Source: Costus lasius (lineage: Eukaryota > Streptophyta > Magnoliopsida > Zingiberales > Costaceae). From it: a stretch of 64,000 nucleotides of DNA. A program made the translations under genes and the position numbers. Shown piece after piece: positions 36,801 to 47,466 of the stretch. Location of the stretch: contig JANVAS020000239.1 in assembly GCA_027563935.2 (NCBI GenBank), positions 5,766,001-5,830,000 of the forward strand, in the 5' to 3' direction. A model generated the notes under the pieces. It saw only the letters and a program-made list of their open reading frames with translations, searched no databases and was not told the origin of the DNA. Numbering within the stretch: position 1 is the stretch's first letter; each line of letters starts with the position of its first letter.

Positions 36801-37689
36801 TTGAACAAATGTGAACTCCACATGCAGTGTCCAACACCCATGATATAGAAGAAGATGAAAACATGACCTCAGTCATGAATATACCTGAGCCAGAAGCGAA
36901 GCTTCCCCTCTTATCTCCTTGGAGCGCTTTACAGTCCTTTTTCCAGTGACCCAGTTGGCCACAGTGGAAACACCTGTATTCCTTGGACCGCTTAACCTTC
37001 TGCTTCAGAGCCTTGCTGTAGCTCTTGACAGGGGCCTTGCCCTTCTTCCCCTTCTTCTTGTTCCTGGAAGGAACCATTAAGACAGAGGTCGAAGGCTTTC
37101 CCTTCAGAGTCTCCTCAGTAGTGAGGAGCATATTCAGCAGCTCTGCCGGAGTACAATCGATTTTGTTCATATTAAAATTAATAATGAACGCGTCGAATGA
37201 AGGCGGGAGAGACTGCAGAATAATATCCACAGCAAGCTCCTGGTTAATGGTATGCCCCAGTTTCTCTAGAGCTTCCTTGTGCCCAATCATCTTGAGCACG
37301 TGAGCTCCCACTGGGCTCCCTTCAGCCAGTTTGCTCTGAAAGAAGAGCTTCGTCAGATTATAGCGCTCTGTCCTCGCCTGTGCAGCATACAGCATCTTGA
37401 GGTTCGCTATCATGTCTATTGCAGACATATCCTCATGCTGACGCTGCAGCGGTGGCGTCATAGACGCTAGCATCAGGCAAGCGACATCAATGCTATCATT
37501 GACGTGCTTTTCATAGGCTTCCCGAACCGCCCTTGCGGCGTTCGGAGCGGGCTGAGGCGGTATCGCCATCTCGAGGACATACAGTTTCCTCTCTGCCTTA
37601 AGAACGATCTTAAGGTGTCCAAACCAGTCAGAGAAGTTCGGCCCACCAAACTTCTCCCTTTCCAGTAGGGATCGCACATTGAAGTTCAT
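33805..37689 (-). pseudogene. gag-pol: Cop3 Gag-Pol polyprotein, one stop
   Basis: One 1294-codon frame runs from ATG 37689 (MNFNVRSLLEREKF) to the normal terminus MGLRFLNH at 33805. It is broken only by TAG at 36793-36795, where CAG stands in the other copies, just after the protease LDTACGVHICSNV. The downstream 988 codons are open: rest of protease, HHCC, DDE integrase, RT with YVDD and RNase H. In RT motif A the Met next to the catalytic Asp is Lys (WQKDVKTAFL; codon near 35044), which could harm activity. The CCHC knuckle is intact. Confidence 0.93.
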
Positions 37690-38334
37690 GGTGTTCGTTG
37701 CTGCAGGTATCTACAACAATGCAAGAACAGCAAGGTCAGTATCAATGTATAAGAATCGATCAGGACTTAAGAAAGATTCTTTTTCTCACTATTTTATCTG
37801 ACTGAAAAATCCATTAAATAGTCCGAAAGAGTAGACACTCTTTTTGTGAGATGGGATCCGGATTTCATACTTGGTCTCCGCGTCCCGCTCAGGCGAGATA
37901 AGATGCACAGAGAGTACAAGCACTAATCTCCGGTAGGCAGTCCCTGCCGATCGCCAACCAGTGCGATTCCCCTTCATCTGGGCAATCCAGCAGACTGTGC
38001 CAACTGAGTTGGTACAACACAGTCTCTGATCCCACAGATGGCTGCCTCCATGTGCTACCATATGCGCCTCATATGTAGCCTACACGGTCAAGCTGACCCG
38101 ACCTACTCCCTGGACCACCATGTGCTATGCTGAGCAACGAGAAGGGATAAATCCCTACTCTGTAACACACAGGTGTAATCCCACACCGTCTGAAGATAGA
38201 TGAACGTGCCCACTGAGTGGGTACAACACGGCTCCAACGATAATCAGAACAGTGAGGTTTCGCGTCAGAAGGCTTACGAGCTTGATATTTTAGCGTTGGA
38301 TTTTAACGGTCTTTTATCTTCTTCACTATCATAC
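37690..38334 (-). other. Cop3 leader, part next to gag
   Basis: The acceptor-like TTGTAG has its last base at 37711. Bulged hairpins are at 37993-38024 and 38205-38230. The long hairpin is cut at 38334 by Cop4; its other half resumes at 47467. CATAC at 38330-38334 is the duplicated target. Confidence 0.75.
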
Positions 38335-40032
38335 TGTTGGGGTATGCCCTTAAGGCTAATGTTTGAGGCCTATGGGAATGTATCAGTATCATGTAATAAA
38401 CTGTTATGTTTAAAGGCATGGTTGTTATTCAGTTAGCTACATTGTCTGCTGCAATATATGTTCTTCTGAATAATGTCTCAAAAGCTGTTCAGCTAGGCTG
38501 ATATGCTATTATGTCCTTAGTCGATGTATCTTGGTGAACATGAGACAACCTTGATATGGATAAGACTAATATGTAGTCTAATCTTATAGGATGCTTCGAG
38601 CATGGAATAAGATGTAGACTCATGGGTACATTGGATGTACTGGACAGACCCTACTAGGATGTTCAATTGTTTGTCGCAATATGAATATTCCTTGATTGCA
38701 ACAAGTGGCACATTTCCTCTGACTTGAGATCACTTGTGTTTCTAAATGATGATTGTCATTGTTTTGAGGTAGTTCAATATCATTTGAAACATAATGATCA
38801 TAGACTATCTTGGATGATGAGCTTGAGTCAGGTTAGGGCACTAGTGATAGACATAGGATTGCCGTCTCCTTGTTTAAGGAGTGTGATGTTCTAAAGGGGC
38901 CCCCTGGATGAGATGATTGAGAGAGAGTATGGCCATACCCAGGTGACAGTGTTCATCTGATCTAATCATGCTTATCATATTGGAGTTACGAGCTTGACAG
39001 GCTTGTCCAATAAGAACATCCAGTGGCAAAGGAAATATGCATGCCTTGTGAAATGATTCACACTTGTGCTGTGGTTTGGGTGTAGTCTTGGAAGACTCTT
39101 TCCTCTATATCGGGAGACAGTGATGTGTTGCTAGATACCCCTCACTGATCGTGATAATGTGAATTATCGTTACCGACATTTAAAGGAAACCCTCAGGGTC
39201 GCACAATTTGATGATATGGCTTGCTTAAGTCAGATCGTGTGGACTGAATTGTTCAGGTTCAGTTTAAAGGGATTTAATCTCTGATTGTGAGTGAGATCTG
39301 GTCTGATCATGTTTGATTGATTAGAGCTTGAGATCGGTAAGCTTCGATCGAGAGAATAGATGCCAGATCGGTCAGATCAGGGGCATCAAGGAGATCGACG
39401 GTTAGATCGGGAACCTTAGGGTTTATTTAAGATCTAGACCATAATACTTGGATTAATTGGTCTTGGACCAAACCGAAATGAACCGCTCATGGAATGAGCG
39501 CATGGTTCAAGGCTTGGCGACAAGTTCACTTGACGTGAACATATGGGGCGGTGAGTGGTTACTATTTTTAGTAACCATGATCTCCACTTGGTGGGGGGCT
39601 CTCGTCCGATTAGAGTAATCTCTATTCTTGCCACTTGAACAGATTCCTCTCGACTCTCGTGGTGTGTGGCGACGCTTGAAGGTTGAGGAGGATTCGGCCA
39701 AGAGAAAAGATCTCCATCCCTTTCTCATTCGATCAAGGATTCTTTGAACCCTTGCTAGCACAAGGAGCGACAAAGAGTTTGCCTTCATCCTCTTGTGTGC
39801 GAGACTTTGGAGAAGTGGCACTTGCGACTTTAGCTTCCAAGGCGACATTTACTCCATGGCGATGGTATGATCGTTTTGCATCATCTTCAATAGCTTTTCA
39901 TTAAGTTGATCTTTTAACATGCAAGTCGATCCTATAAACCCTAGTTTCCGCAAGTCAATATTTTATGCGCCATCACTTTAGGGTTTTTGCTCCCTCAAGA
40001 AGGGGACCCCCCTAATCTAAGGGGCACTTTCA
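38335..40032 (+). repeat. Cop4 5' LTR
   Basis: It starts TGTTGGGG and ends CTTTCA. It contains the U3 block at 38581-38640, ten GATC words between 39233 and 39434, GGTTACTATTTTTAGTAACC at 39557-39576, and a donor-like GTATGA starting at 39865. Confidence 0.96.
39557..39576 (+). promoter_or_regulatory. Palindrome around CTATTTTTAG, Cop4 5' LTR
   Basis: GGTTACTA-TTTT-TAGTAACC is a perfect 8-bp inverted repeat with the CTA(A/T)4TAG motif at its centre. It is about 460 bp before the LTR end, a plausible core-promoter or MADS-type site. The 3' LTR copy is at 46986-47005. Confidence 0.45.
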
Positions 40033-41840
40033 ATTGGTATCAGAGCCGAATTAATGTATGTTATTTTGATTTCTTGATGCCTTATGTGATCCATGTTTGC
40101 GTGTACATGCTTAGATCTAGTTAACATGCGTTTTTCCCTTTAAGTTTTTGTACATGCGAAACTTGAAGTATGTTATCATTGGCGCATTGTTGTTAGCGCA
40201 TGCTTTGTGTTTTTCTTAAAAACCCTAATTTACATGCGCGCCTAACACTAGATCTAAGGCCCTGCTATAAACCCTTAGACGGGTTATTAGGGTTGAAGTC
40301 ACCCCTAGTTTAGATCCAACAGTCTGATCAGACTATCTGACAGCCTGAATGGGTCGACCAGATAGCACCTTGGCGCAAGCCTATGGTGGCTATAGGTCGA
40401 CTGCAGACAGGCGTGCAGCGATGTCTGATTGAGACGATTAATGAACGCACCTGAGTTAGGACCGGGGTCACGCCCGTTTGCCAGACCTCAGTGTGGTTGT
40501 TCAGCCCTAGCGCATGCATAGTTGACCTTATGGTCGACGCAAGTCAGTTAGGACTTGGTGCATGCAAGGGCAGTGGATCTGACTAGGTTGGATGAGTGGA
40601 TCCCTAGTAATGGACCGTTGTAAGGTTGTAGGGCAAATAAGGAAAATTAAAATTGATCCTATGGGGTTTTCAAAAATTTTAATTTTTATGATGGATCACA
40701 TGGTTGTTGATTGATGCATATGTGTGTCTATTTAGTCTTATGTGGGCTGCCCGTTATTATTTGTGTGCTGTGCTGGGGCCTGCGTGCCTGGGAGTTAAAT
40801 TTGTAAATTAATTATTGTGATCTGCGCATCACATTGCTTTAATTTATAAAATGTAATTGACCTGCGTGTCAATCTTGTCTAGATAGTTAAATTTGTAATT
40901 TAATTAGACAAGAGCACAGAGCACACTTGGCAGAGGCGCTTGCAGCAGTGGCTGGACCAGGTGGGAGGTCTAGGGTTCGACCCTAGGACCTGGCGCATTT
41001 TCCCTGGTGGGCGCACCTGTGCTGTAATTGGCGCTTGGGCCCTGGTTTGGTCCTGATGAGCAGCTAAAGACCCATGAAGAGCAAGTGAAGACTTAAGTTA
41101 GGTTAAGGTCTCACTAGGGCTATGGGCTTTTACCACATAAGATTCATGCTTTCTTTTATTGTTTATATATTAGAATTGCATGATTAAATTATCTTCTGCT
41201 ATCACCATAGGAATTGCATGATAGGCAAGAAGATAAAAGACCGTTAAAATTCAACGCTAAAATATCAAGCTCGTAAGCCTTCTGACGCGAAACCTCACTG
41301 TTCTGATTATCGTTGGAGCCGTGTTGTACCCACTCAGTGGGCACGTCCATCTATCTTCAGACGGTGCGGGATTACACCTGTGTGTTACAGAGTAGGGATT
41401 TATCCCTTCTCGTTGCTCAGCATAGCACATGGTGGTCCAGGGAGTAGGTCGGGTCAGCTTGACCGTGTAGCCTACATATGTGGCGCATATGGTAGCACAT
41501 GGAGGCAGCCATCTGTGGGGTCAGAGACTGTGTTGTACCAACTCAGTTGGCACAGTCTGCTGGATTGCCCAGATGAAGGGGAATCGCACGGGTTGGCGAT
41601 TGGCAGGGACTGCCTACCAGAGATTAGTGCTTGTACTCTCTGTGCATCTTATCTCGCCTGAGCGGGACGCGGAGACCAAGTGTGAAATCTGGATCCCATC
41701 TCACTAAAAGAGTTCTACTCTTTCGGGCTGTTTTGCTGGATTTTTCAAGCCAGAGAAAATAGTGAGAAAAAGAATCTTTCTTAAGTCCTGATTGATTCTT
41801 ATACATTGATACTGACCTTGCTGTTCTTGCATTGTTGTAG
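39865..41840 (+). other. Candidate leader intron, Cop4
   Basis: Donor ATG|GTATGA in the LTR and acceptor with branch-like CTGAC, T-rich tract and TTGTAG, 21 bases before the gag ATG. Splicing would remove 1976 bases with primer site and hairpins. It is the best place to test the idea, since this copy is the freshest. Confidence 0.45.
40035..40046 (+). other. Cop4 primer-binding site
   Basis: TGGTATCAGAGC lies two bases after the 5' LTR and complements initiator-Met tRNA. Confidence 0.95.
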
Positions 41841-41861
41841 ATACCTGCAGCAACGAACACC
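40047..41861 (+). other. Cop4 structured leader
   Basis: CTGCGN hairpins: loop 40780-40785, then 40816-40833 (loop CTGCGC) and 40856-40873 (loop CTGCGT). The tRNA-like block is near 40934-40998. The long hairpin TTATCTTCTGCTATCA/TGATAG...AGAAGATAA is at about 41189-41238. Bulged hairpins are at 41320-41345 and 41526-41557. The acceptor-like CTGAC...TTGTAG ends at 41840. ORFs of 75-93 codons near 41380-41707 overlap the hairpins and are not kept in one frame between copies. Confidence 0.72.
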
Positions 41862-44800
41862 ATGAACTTCAATGTGCGATCCCTACTGGAAAGGGAGAAG
41901 TTTGCTGGGCCAAACTTCTCTGACTGGTTTGGACACCTTAAGATCGTTCTTAAGGCAGAGAAGAAACTGTATGTCCTCGAGACGGCGATACCGCCGCAGC
42001 CCGCTCCGAACGCCGCAAGGGCGGTTCGGGAAGCCTATGAAAAGCACGTCAATGATAGCATTGATGTCGCTTGCCTGATGCTAGCGTCTATGACGCCACC
42101 GCTGCAGCGTCAGCATGAGGATATGTCGGCTATACAGATTATAGCAAACCTCAAGATGCTGTATGCTGCACAGGCGAGGACTGAACGCTATAATTTGACA
42201 AAGCTCTTCTTTCAGAGCAAACTGGCTGAAGGGAGCCCAGTGGGAGCTCACGTGCTCAAGATGATTGGGCACAAGGAGGCTCTAGAGAAACTGGGGCATA
42301 CCATTAACCAGGAGCTTGCTGTGGACATTATTCTGCAGTCTCTCCCGCCATCATTCGACGCGTTCATTATTAATTTTAATATGAACAAAATCGATTGTAC
42401 TCCGGCAGAGCTGCTGAATATGCTCTTGACCACTGAGGAGACTCTGAAGGGTAAGCCTTCGACCTCTGTCTTAATGGTTCCTTCCAGGAACAAGAAGAAG
42501 GGGAAGAAGGGCAAGGCCCCGGTCAAGAATTACAGTAAGGCTCTGAAGCAGAAGGTGAAGCGGTCTAAGGAATACAGGTGTTTCCACTGTGGCCAGCTGG
42601 GTCACTGGAAAAAGGACTGTAAAGCGCTCCAAGGAGATAAGAGGGGAAGCTTCGCTTCTGGCTCAGGTATATTCGTGACTGAGGTCATGTTTTCTTCTTC
42701 TATATCATGGGTGTTGGACACTGCATGTGGAGTTCACATTTGTTCAAATGTACAGGAACTCAAGAGAAGAAGGCAGGTGGGACAGCATGAGGTGGACCTA
42801 CGCGTTGGAAACGGGGCACGGGTTGCTGCTGTTGCTGTAGGAGACTACTTTATTTCTTTACCATCTGGACTTGTATTGGAACTAGACAATTGTTATTTTG
42901 TTCCCAGTATAACTAAAAATATTATCTCCATTCCTGCTCTTGTCAGGAAGGGTTTTTCCTTTGAATGCAATATTTCAAAGTGTATTTTGTCTTTTGATAA
43001 TATTGTTTATGCAACTGGTTCAATTAACAATGGGTTATACATGTTGGACATGGAATGTTCGATACAGCAAATTGATATTAAGAAAGCCAAGTATGCTGAT
43101 GACAGCACCTTGCTATGGCATAGTCGTTTAGGCCATATCAACGAGAAACGCATTAAGCGGTTGCATGATTATGGACTGCTGGGATCATTCTTTTATGAGG
43201 AGATTGATACATGCAAAGCTTGTTTGATGGGTAAAATGACGAAGTCACCTTTTCCTCACAAAGGTCATAGGGCTTCAGGTTTACTTGACCTTATACACAG
43301 TGATGTGTGTGGGCCATTTGGTAAACATGCCAGAGGTGGCTATCAGTACTTCATTATCTTTACTGATGATTTCAGTAGGTATGGGTATGTCTATCTGATG
43401 AGACATAAGAGTGAATCTTTTGACAAGTTCAAAGAGTTCAAAAATGAAGTACAGAATCAGCTAGGCCGTAATATCAAGGCACTTCGCTCAGATCGAGGTG
43501 GTGAATACCTAAGTCATACGTTTACTGACTATCTAAAGGAGTGTGGGATTATCTCACAGCTCACTCCACCAGGAACACCGCAATGGAATGGTGTGTCCGA
43601 AAGGAGAAATAGAACGCTACTTGATATGGTTCGTTCTATGATGAGTCAGGCTACTCTTCCATACTCCTTTTGGGGTTTTGCACTGGAAACAGCTGCAAAG
43701 GTACTAAACCGAGTGCCATCCAAGGCAGTTTCAAAGACGCCATATGAGTTATGGTATGGGAAACAGCCAAGCTTGACATTTATCAGGATCTGGGGCTGCG
43801 AGGCTTATGTCAAAAAGCTCGCCTCTGGGAAACTAGAGAGCAGATCTGACAAATGTATCTTTGTCGGTTACCCTAAGGAAACTAAGGGTTATTATTTCTA
43901 CGACCCCAAAGAGAACAAGGTTTTTGTTGCTCGGACTGCCATATTTCTTGAGAAGGAGTTTCTTCTGCAAGAGGCCAGTGGGAGAGAAATAAAGCTGGAT
44001 GAGAATCCAGAAGAAGGACAAAGTGACCAAGTACAGTTGGATGAGCCTGAGCCGGTAGAACAGGTTATTGGACAACCTGAGGCTCAGATATCACGGGAAC
44101 CGCGAAGATCGGGGAGGATTCGTCGACAGCCTGAGCGCTATGACGGACTCTATATCATTGACAATGATGAACCCCTCACTTATGCGGATGCGGTCAGTGG
44201 ACCGGAGTCAGCGAGATGGCTTGAAGCTATGCGCGCCGAGATGGACTCCATGTCAGATAACCAAGTTTGGGATTTGGTTGATCCGCCTCCGGGAGTAATC
44301 CCTATAGGCTGTAAATGGATCTTCAAGAAGAAGATTGACATGGATGGTAACGTAGTTACCTATAAAGGCAGGCTAGTTGCGAAAGGTTTCAAACAAATCT
44401 ACGGGATAGATTATGATGAAACTTTCTCACCTGTAGCCATGTTTAAGTCTATTCGGATTCTTTTCGCGATAGCTGCATATTATGATTATGAGATTTGGCA
44501 GATGGATGTGAAAACAGCTTTCCTTAATGGAAATCTGGATGAGGATGTGTATATGACACAACCTGAGGGTTTCACTAATCCATCAGATCGTCATAAAATA
44601 TGCAAGTTAAAGAAGTCTATTTATGGACTTAAGCAAGCATCAAGAAGCTGGAATATTCGTTTTGATGAATCAGTTACTGAATTTGGTTTCATCAAGAACG
44701 AGGATGACCCGTGTGTATATAAGAGGTTTAGTGGGAGCGTGATCACTTTCCTAGTCCTCTACGTCGATGATATCTTGATCATTGGAAATGACATTCCTGA

Positions 44801-45581
44801 AATGCATGCTGTGAAGGCATGGCTGAGGAAATGTTTCCAGATGAAAGATTTAGGAGAAGCAGCCTATGTGTTAGGTGTGAAGATCTACAGGGATAGATCT
44901 AAGAGGCTTCTCGGGCTGTGCCAGAGTACTTACATCGAAAAGGTCCTGGAGAGATTTCATTTAGAGAATTCTAAACGAGGATATCTTCCAGTCAGACATG
45001 GTCTGAATCTTTCGAAGAGTCAGTGTCCACAAACACAGACTGAGAAAGATGAAATGAACAATACGCCTTATGCTTCGGCTATTGGTTCCATAATGTATGC
45101 GATGTTATGTACTCGCCCTGACGTTGCTTACGGGTTAAGCGTGACCAGTCGTTACCAGAGTAATCCAGGTGTGGCGCACTGGATTGCAGTCAAGAACATT
45201 TTAAAATATCTGCGGAGGACCAAAGATATGTTCTTGATATATGGTGGTCAGGAAGAACTCAGTATTGAAGGATATACTGACGCTTCGTTCCAGTCTGACC
45301 AGGATGATTTCCGATCGCAATCAGGCTATATTTTTAGCTTGAATGGAGGTGCAGTGGTGTGGAAGAGTTTCAAACAGTCAACTGTTGCTGATTCCACAAC
45401 AGAAGCCGAGTATGTTGCAGCCTCGGAAGCATCCAAGGAGGCAGTGTGGATTCGTAAGTTCGTGAGAGAACTTGGTGTTGTTCCTTCGAGTGCTGATCCT
45501 TTGGTTATCTTCTGTGATAACACTGGAGCAATCGCACAAGCAAAGGAACCACGGTCGCACCAGAAGTCCAAGCACATATAG
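41862..45581 (+). CDS. gag-pol: Cop4 Gag-Pol polyprotein, 1239 aa, nearly intact
   Basis: This frame encodes, in order: Gag (1-235), basic KKKGKKGK (211-218), CCHC knuckle (C240-C253), aspartic protease with LDTACG (D286), HHCC zinc region (about 415-455), integrase DDE (D481, D544, E580), a long linker, Ty1-type RT with YVDD at 967-970, and RNase H (D1140, E1181/E1183, D1219). Known role: particle formation, polyprotein cleavage, reverse transcription and integration. ATG 41862 is chosen because MNFNVRSLLEREKF is the shared start. TAG at 45579-45581 replaces CAG and removes about 54 residues, including the conserved ADPLTKPL tail of RNase H; the frame stays open to 45743. Confidence 0.95.
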   Translation: MNFNVRSLLEREKFAGPNFSDWFGHLKIVLKAEKKLYVLETAIPPQPAPNAARAVREAYEKHVNDSIDVACLMLASMTPPLQRQHEDMSAIQIIANLKMLYAAQARTERYNLTKLFFQSKLAEGSPVGAHVLKMIGHKEALEKLGHTINQELAVDIILQSLPPSFDAFIINFNMNKIDCTPAELLNMLLTTEETLKGKPSTSVLMVPSRNKKKGKKGKAPVKNYSKALKQKVKRSKEYRCFHCGQLGHWKKDCKALQGDKRGSFASGSGIFVTEVMFSSSISWVLDTACGVHICSNVQELKRRRQVGQHEVDLRVGNGARVAAVAVGDYFISLPSGLVLELDNCYFVPSITKNIISIPALVRKGFSFECNISKCILSFDNIVYATGSINNGLYMLDMECSIQQIDIKKAKYADDSTLLWHSRLGHINEKRIKRLHDYGLLGSFFYEEIDTCKACLMGKMTKSPFPHKGHRASGLLDLIHSDVCGPFGKHARGGYQYFIIFTDDFSRYGYVYLMRHKSESFDKFKEFKNEVQNQLGRNIKALRSDRGGEYLSHTFTDYLKECGIISQLTPPGTPQWNGVSERRNRTLLDMVRSMMSQATLPYSFWGFALETAAKVLNRVPSKAVSKTPYELWYGKQPSLTFIRIWGCEAYVKKLASGKLESRSDKCIFVGYPKETKGYYFYDPKENKVFVARTAIFLEKEFLLQEASGREIKLDENPEEGQSDQVQLDEPEPVEQVIGQPEAQISREPRRSGRIRRQPERYDGLYIIDNDEPLTYADAVSGPESARWLEAMRAEMDSMSDNQVWDLVDPPPGVIPIGCKWIFKKKIDMDGNVVTYKGRLVAKGFKQIYGIDYDETFSPVAMFKSIRILFAIAAYYDYEIWQMDVKTAFLNGNLDEDVYMTQPEGFTNPSDRHKICKLKKSIYGLKQASRSWNIRFDESVTEFGFIKNEDDPCVYKRFSGSVITFLVLYVDDILIIGNDIPEMHAVKAWLRKCFQMKDLGEAAYVLGVKIYRDRSKRLLGLCQSTYIEKVLERFHLENSKRGYLPVRHGLNLSKSQCPQTQTEKDEMNNTPYASAIGSIMYAMLCTRPDVAYGLSVTSRYQSNPGVAHWIAVKNILKYLRRTKDMFLIYGGQEELSIEGYTDASFQSDQDDFRSQSGYIFSLNGGAVVWKSFKQSTVADSTTEAEYVAASEASKEAVWIRKFVRELGVVPSSADPLVIFCDNTGAIAQAKEPRSHQKSKHI

Positions 45582-45743
45582 AGACGGTTTCATTTGATCA
45601 GGGAGATCATAGATCGAGGCGAGATCAAAGTCTGCAAGGTTCATACAGATGACAATCTGGCAGACCCGCTTACCAAGCCTCTGGCGCAGCAGAAGCATGA
45701 GAAGCACTGTAATAATATGGGTTTGAGATTTCTCAACCATTAG
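45582..45743 (+). pseudogene. Cop4 RNase H tail beyond the premature stop
   Basis: The same frame continues without a stop for 53 codons through ADPLTKPLAQQ to the family terminus MGLRFLNH (TAG 45741-45743). It is translated only if the upstream TAG is read through. Confidence 0.85.
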
Positions 45744-45752
45744 ATTAAGTGC

Positions 45753-45763
45753 AAGTGGGAGAT
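45753..45763 (+). other. Cop4 polypurine tract
   Basis: AAGTGGGAGAT lies immediately before the 3' LTR. Confidence 0.88.
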
Positions 45764-47461
45764 TGTTGGGGTATGCCCTTAAGGCTAATGTTTGAGGCCT
45801 ATGGGAATGTATCAGTATCATGTAATAAACTGTTATGTTTAAAGGCATGGTTGTTATTCAGTTAGCTACATTGTCTGCTGCAATATATGTTCTTCTGAAT
45901 AATGTCTCAAAAGCTGTTCAGCTAGGCTGATATGCTATTATGTCCTTAGTCGATGTATCTTGGTGAACATGAGACAACCTTGATATGGATAAGACTAATA
46001 TGTAGTCTAATCTTATAGGATGCTTCGAGCATGGAATAAGATGTAGACTCATGGGTACATTGGATGTACTGGACAGACCCTACTAGGATGTTCAATTGTT
46101 TGTCGCAATATGAATATTCCTTGATTGCAACAAGTGGCACATTTCCTCTGACTTGAGATCACTTGTGTTTCTAAATGATGATTGTCATTGTTTTGAGGTA
46201 GTTCAATATCATTTGAAACATAATGATCATAGACTATCTTGGATGATGAGCTTGAGTCAGGTTAGGGCACTAGTGATAGACATAGGATTGCCGTCTCCTT
46301 GTTTAAGGAGTGTGATGTTCTAAAGGGGCCCCCTGGATGAGATGATTGAGAGAGAGTATGGCCATACCCAGGTGACAGTGTTCATCTGATCTAATCATGC
46401 TTATCATATTGGAGTTACGAGCTTGACAGGCTTGTCCAATAAGAACATCCAGTGGCAAAGGAAATATGCATGCCTTGTGAAATGATTCACACTTGTGCTG
46501 TGGTTTGGGTGTAGTCTTGGAAGACTCTTTCCTCTATATCGGGAGACAGTGATGTGTTGCTAGATACCCCTCACTGATCGTGATAATGTGAATTATCGTT
46601 ACCGACATTTAAAGGAAACCCTCAGGGTCGCACAATTTGATGATATGGCTTGCTTAAGTCAGATCGTGTGGACTGAATTGTTCAGGTTCAGTTTAAAGGG
46701 ATTTAATCTCTGATTGTGAGTGAGATCTGGTCTGATCATGTTTGATTGATTAGAGCTTGAGATCGGTAAGCTTCGATCGAGAGAATAGATGCCAGATCGG
46801 TCAGATCAGGGGCATCAAGGAGATCGACGGTTAGATCGGGAACCTTAGGGTTTATTTAAGATCTAGACCATAATACTTGGATTAATTGGTCTTGGACCAA
46901 ACCGAAATGAACCGCTCATGGAATGAGCGCATGGTTCAAGGCTTGGCGACAAGTTCACTTGACGTGAACATATGGGGCGGTGAGTGGTTACTATTTTTAG
47001 TAACCATGATCTCCACTTGGTGGGGGGCTCTCGTCCGATTAGAGTAATCTCTATTCTTGCCACTTGAACAGATTCCTCTCGACTCTCGTGGTGTGTGGCG
47101 ACGCTTGAAGGTTGAGGAGGATTCGGCCAAGAGAAAAGATCTCCATCCCTTTCTCATTCGATCAAGGATTCTTTGAACCCTTGCTAGCACAAGGAGCGAC
47201 AAAGAGTTTGCCTTCATCCTCTTGTGTGCGAGACTTTGGAGAAGTGGCACTTGCGACTTTAGCTTCCAAGGCGACATTTACTCCATGGCGATGGTATGAT
47301 CGTTTTGCATCATCTTCAATAGCTTTTCATTAAGTTGATCTTTTAACATGCAAGTCGATCCTATAAACCCTAGTTTCCGCAAGTCAATATTTTATGCGCC
47401 ATCACTTTAGGGTTTTTGCTCCCTCAAGAAGGGGACCCCCCTAATCTAAGGGGCACTTTCA
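45764..47461 (+). repeat. Cop4 3' LTR
   Basis: It is 1698 bp, and I found no mismatch to the 5' LTR by eye; every short ORF recurs identically. It ends CTTTCA before CATAC. Confidence 0.96.
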
Positions 47462-47466
47462 CATAC

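Larger units (their letters stand above)
38335..47461 (+). mobile_element. Cop4: Ty1/copia element, complete and youngest-looking
   Basis: This 9127-bp element is bounded by CATAC duplications (38330-38334, 47462-47466). Both LTRs are 1698 bp and I saw no difference between them. It carries primer site, 1.8-kb leader, one long gag-pol frame and polypurine tract. Only one coding lesion was seen, a late TAG. It sits in the loop side of a conserved hairpin of Cop3's leader, in opposite orientation. Confidence 0.96.

Noticed and set aside
41380..41707. Leader ORFs of 75-93 codons in Cop4 as an extra gene
   Set aside because: Two overlapping frames are open here, but start, length and frame differ among Cop1-Cop5, while the RNA hairpins beneath them are conserved. 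Structure explains the conservation better.
45378..45848. Long antisense ORF over RNase H and the LTR start (156 codons)
   Set aside because: Open because the sense strand is constrained coding sequence; similar shadows occur in every copia copy (120-156 codons) and end at different places.
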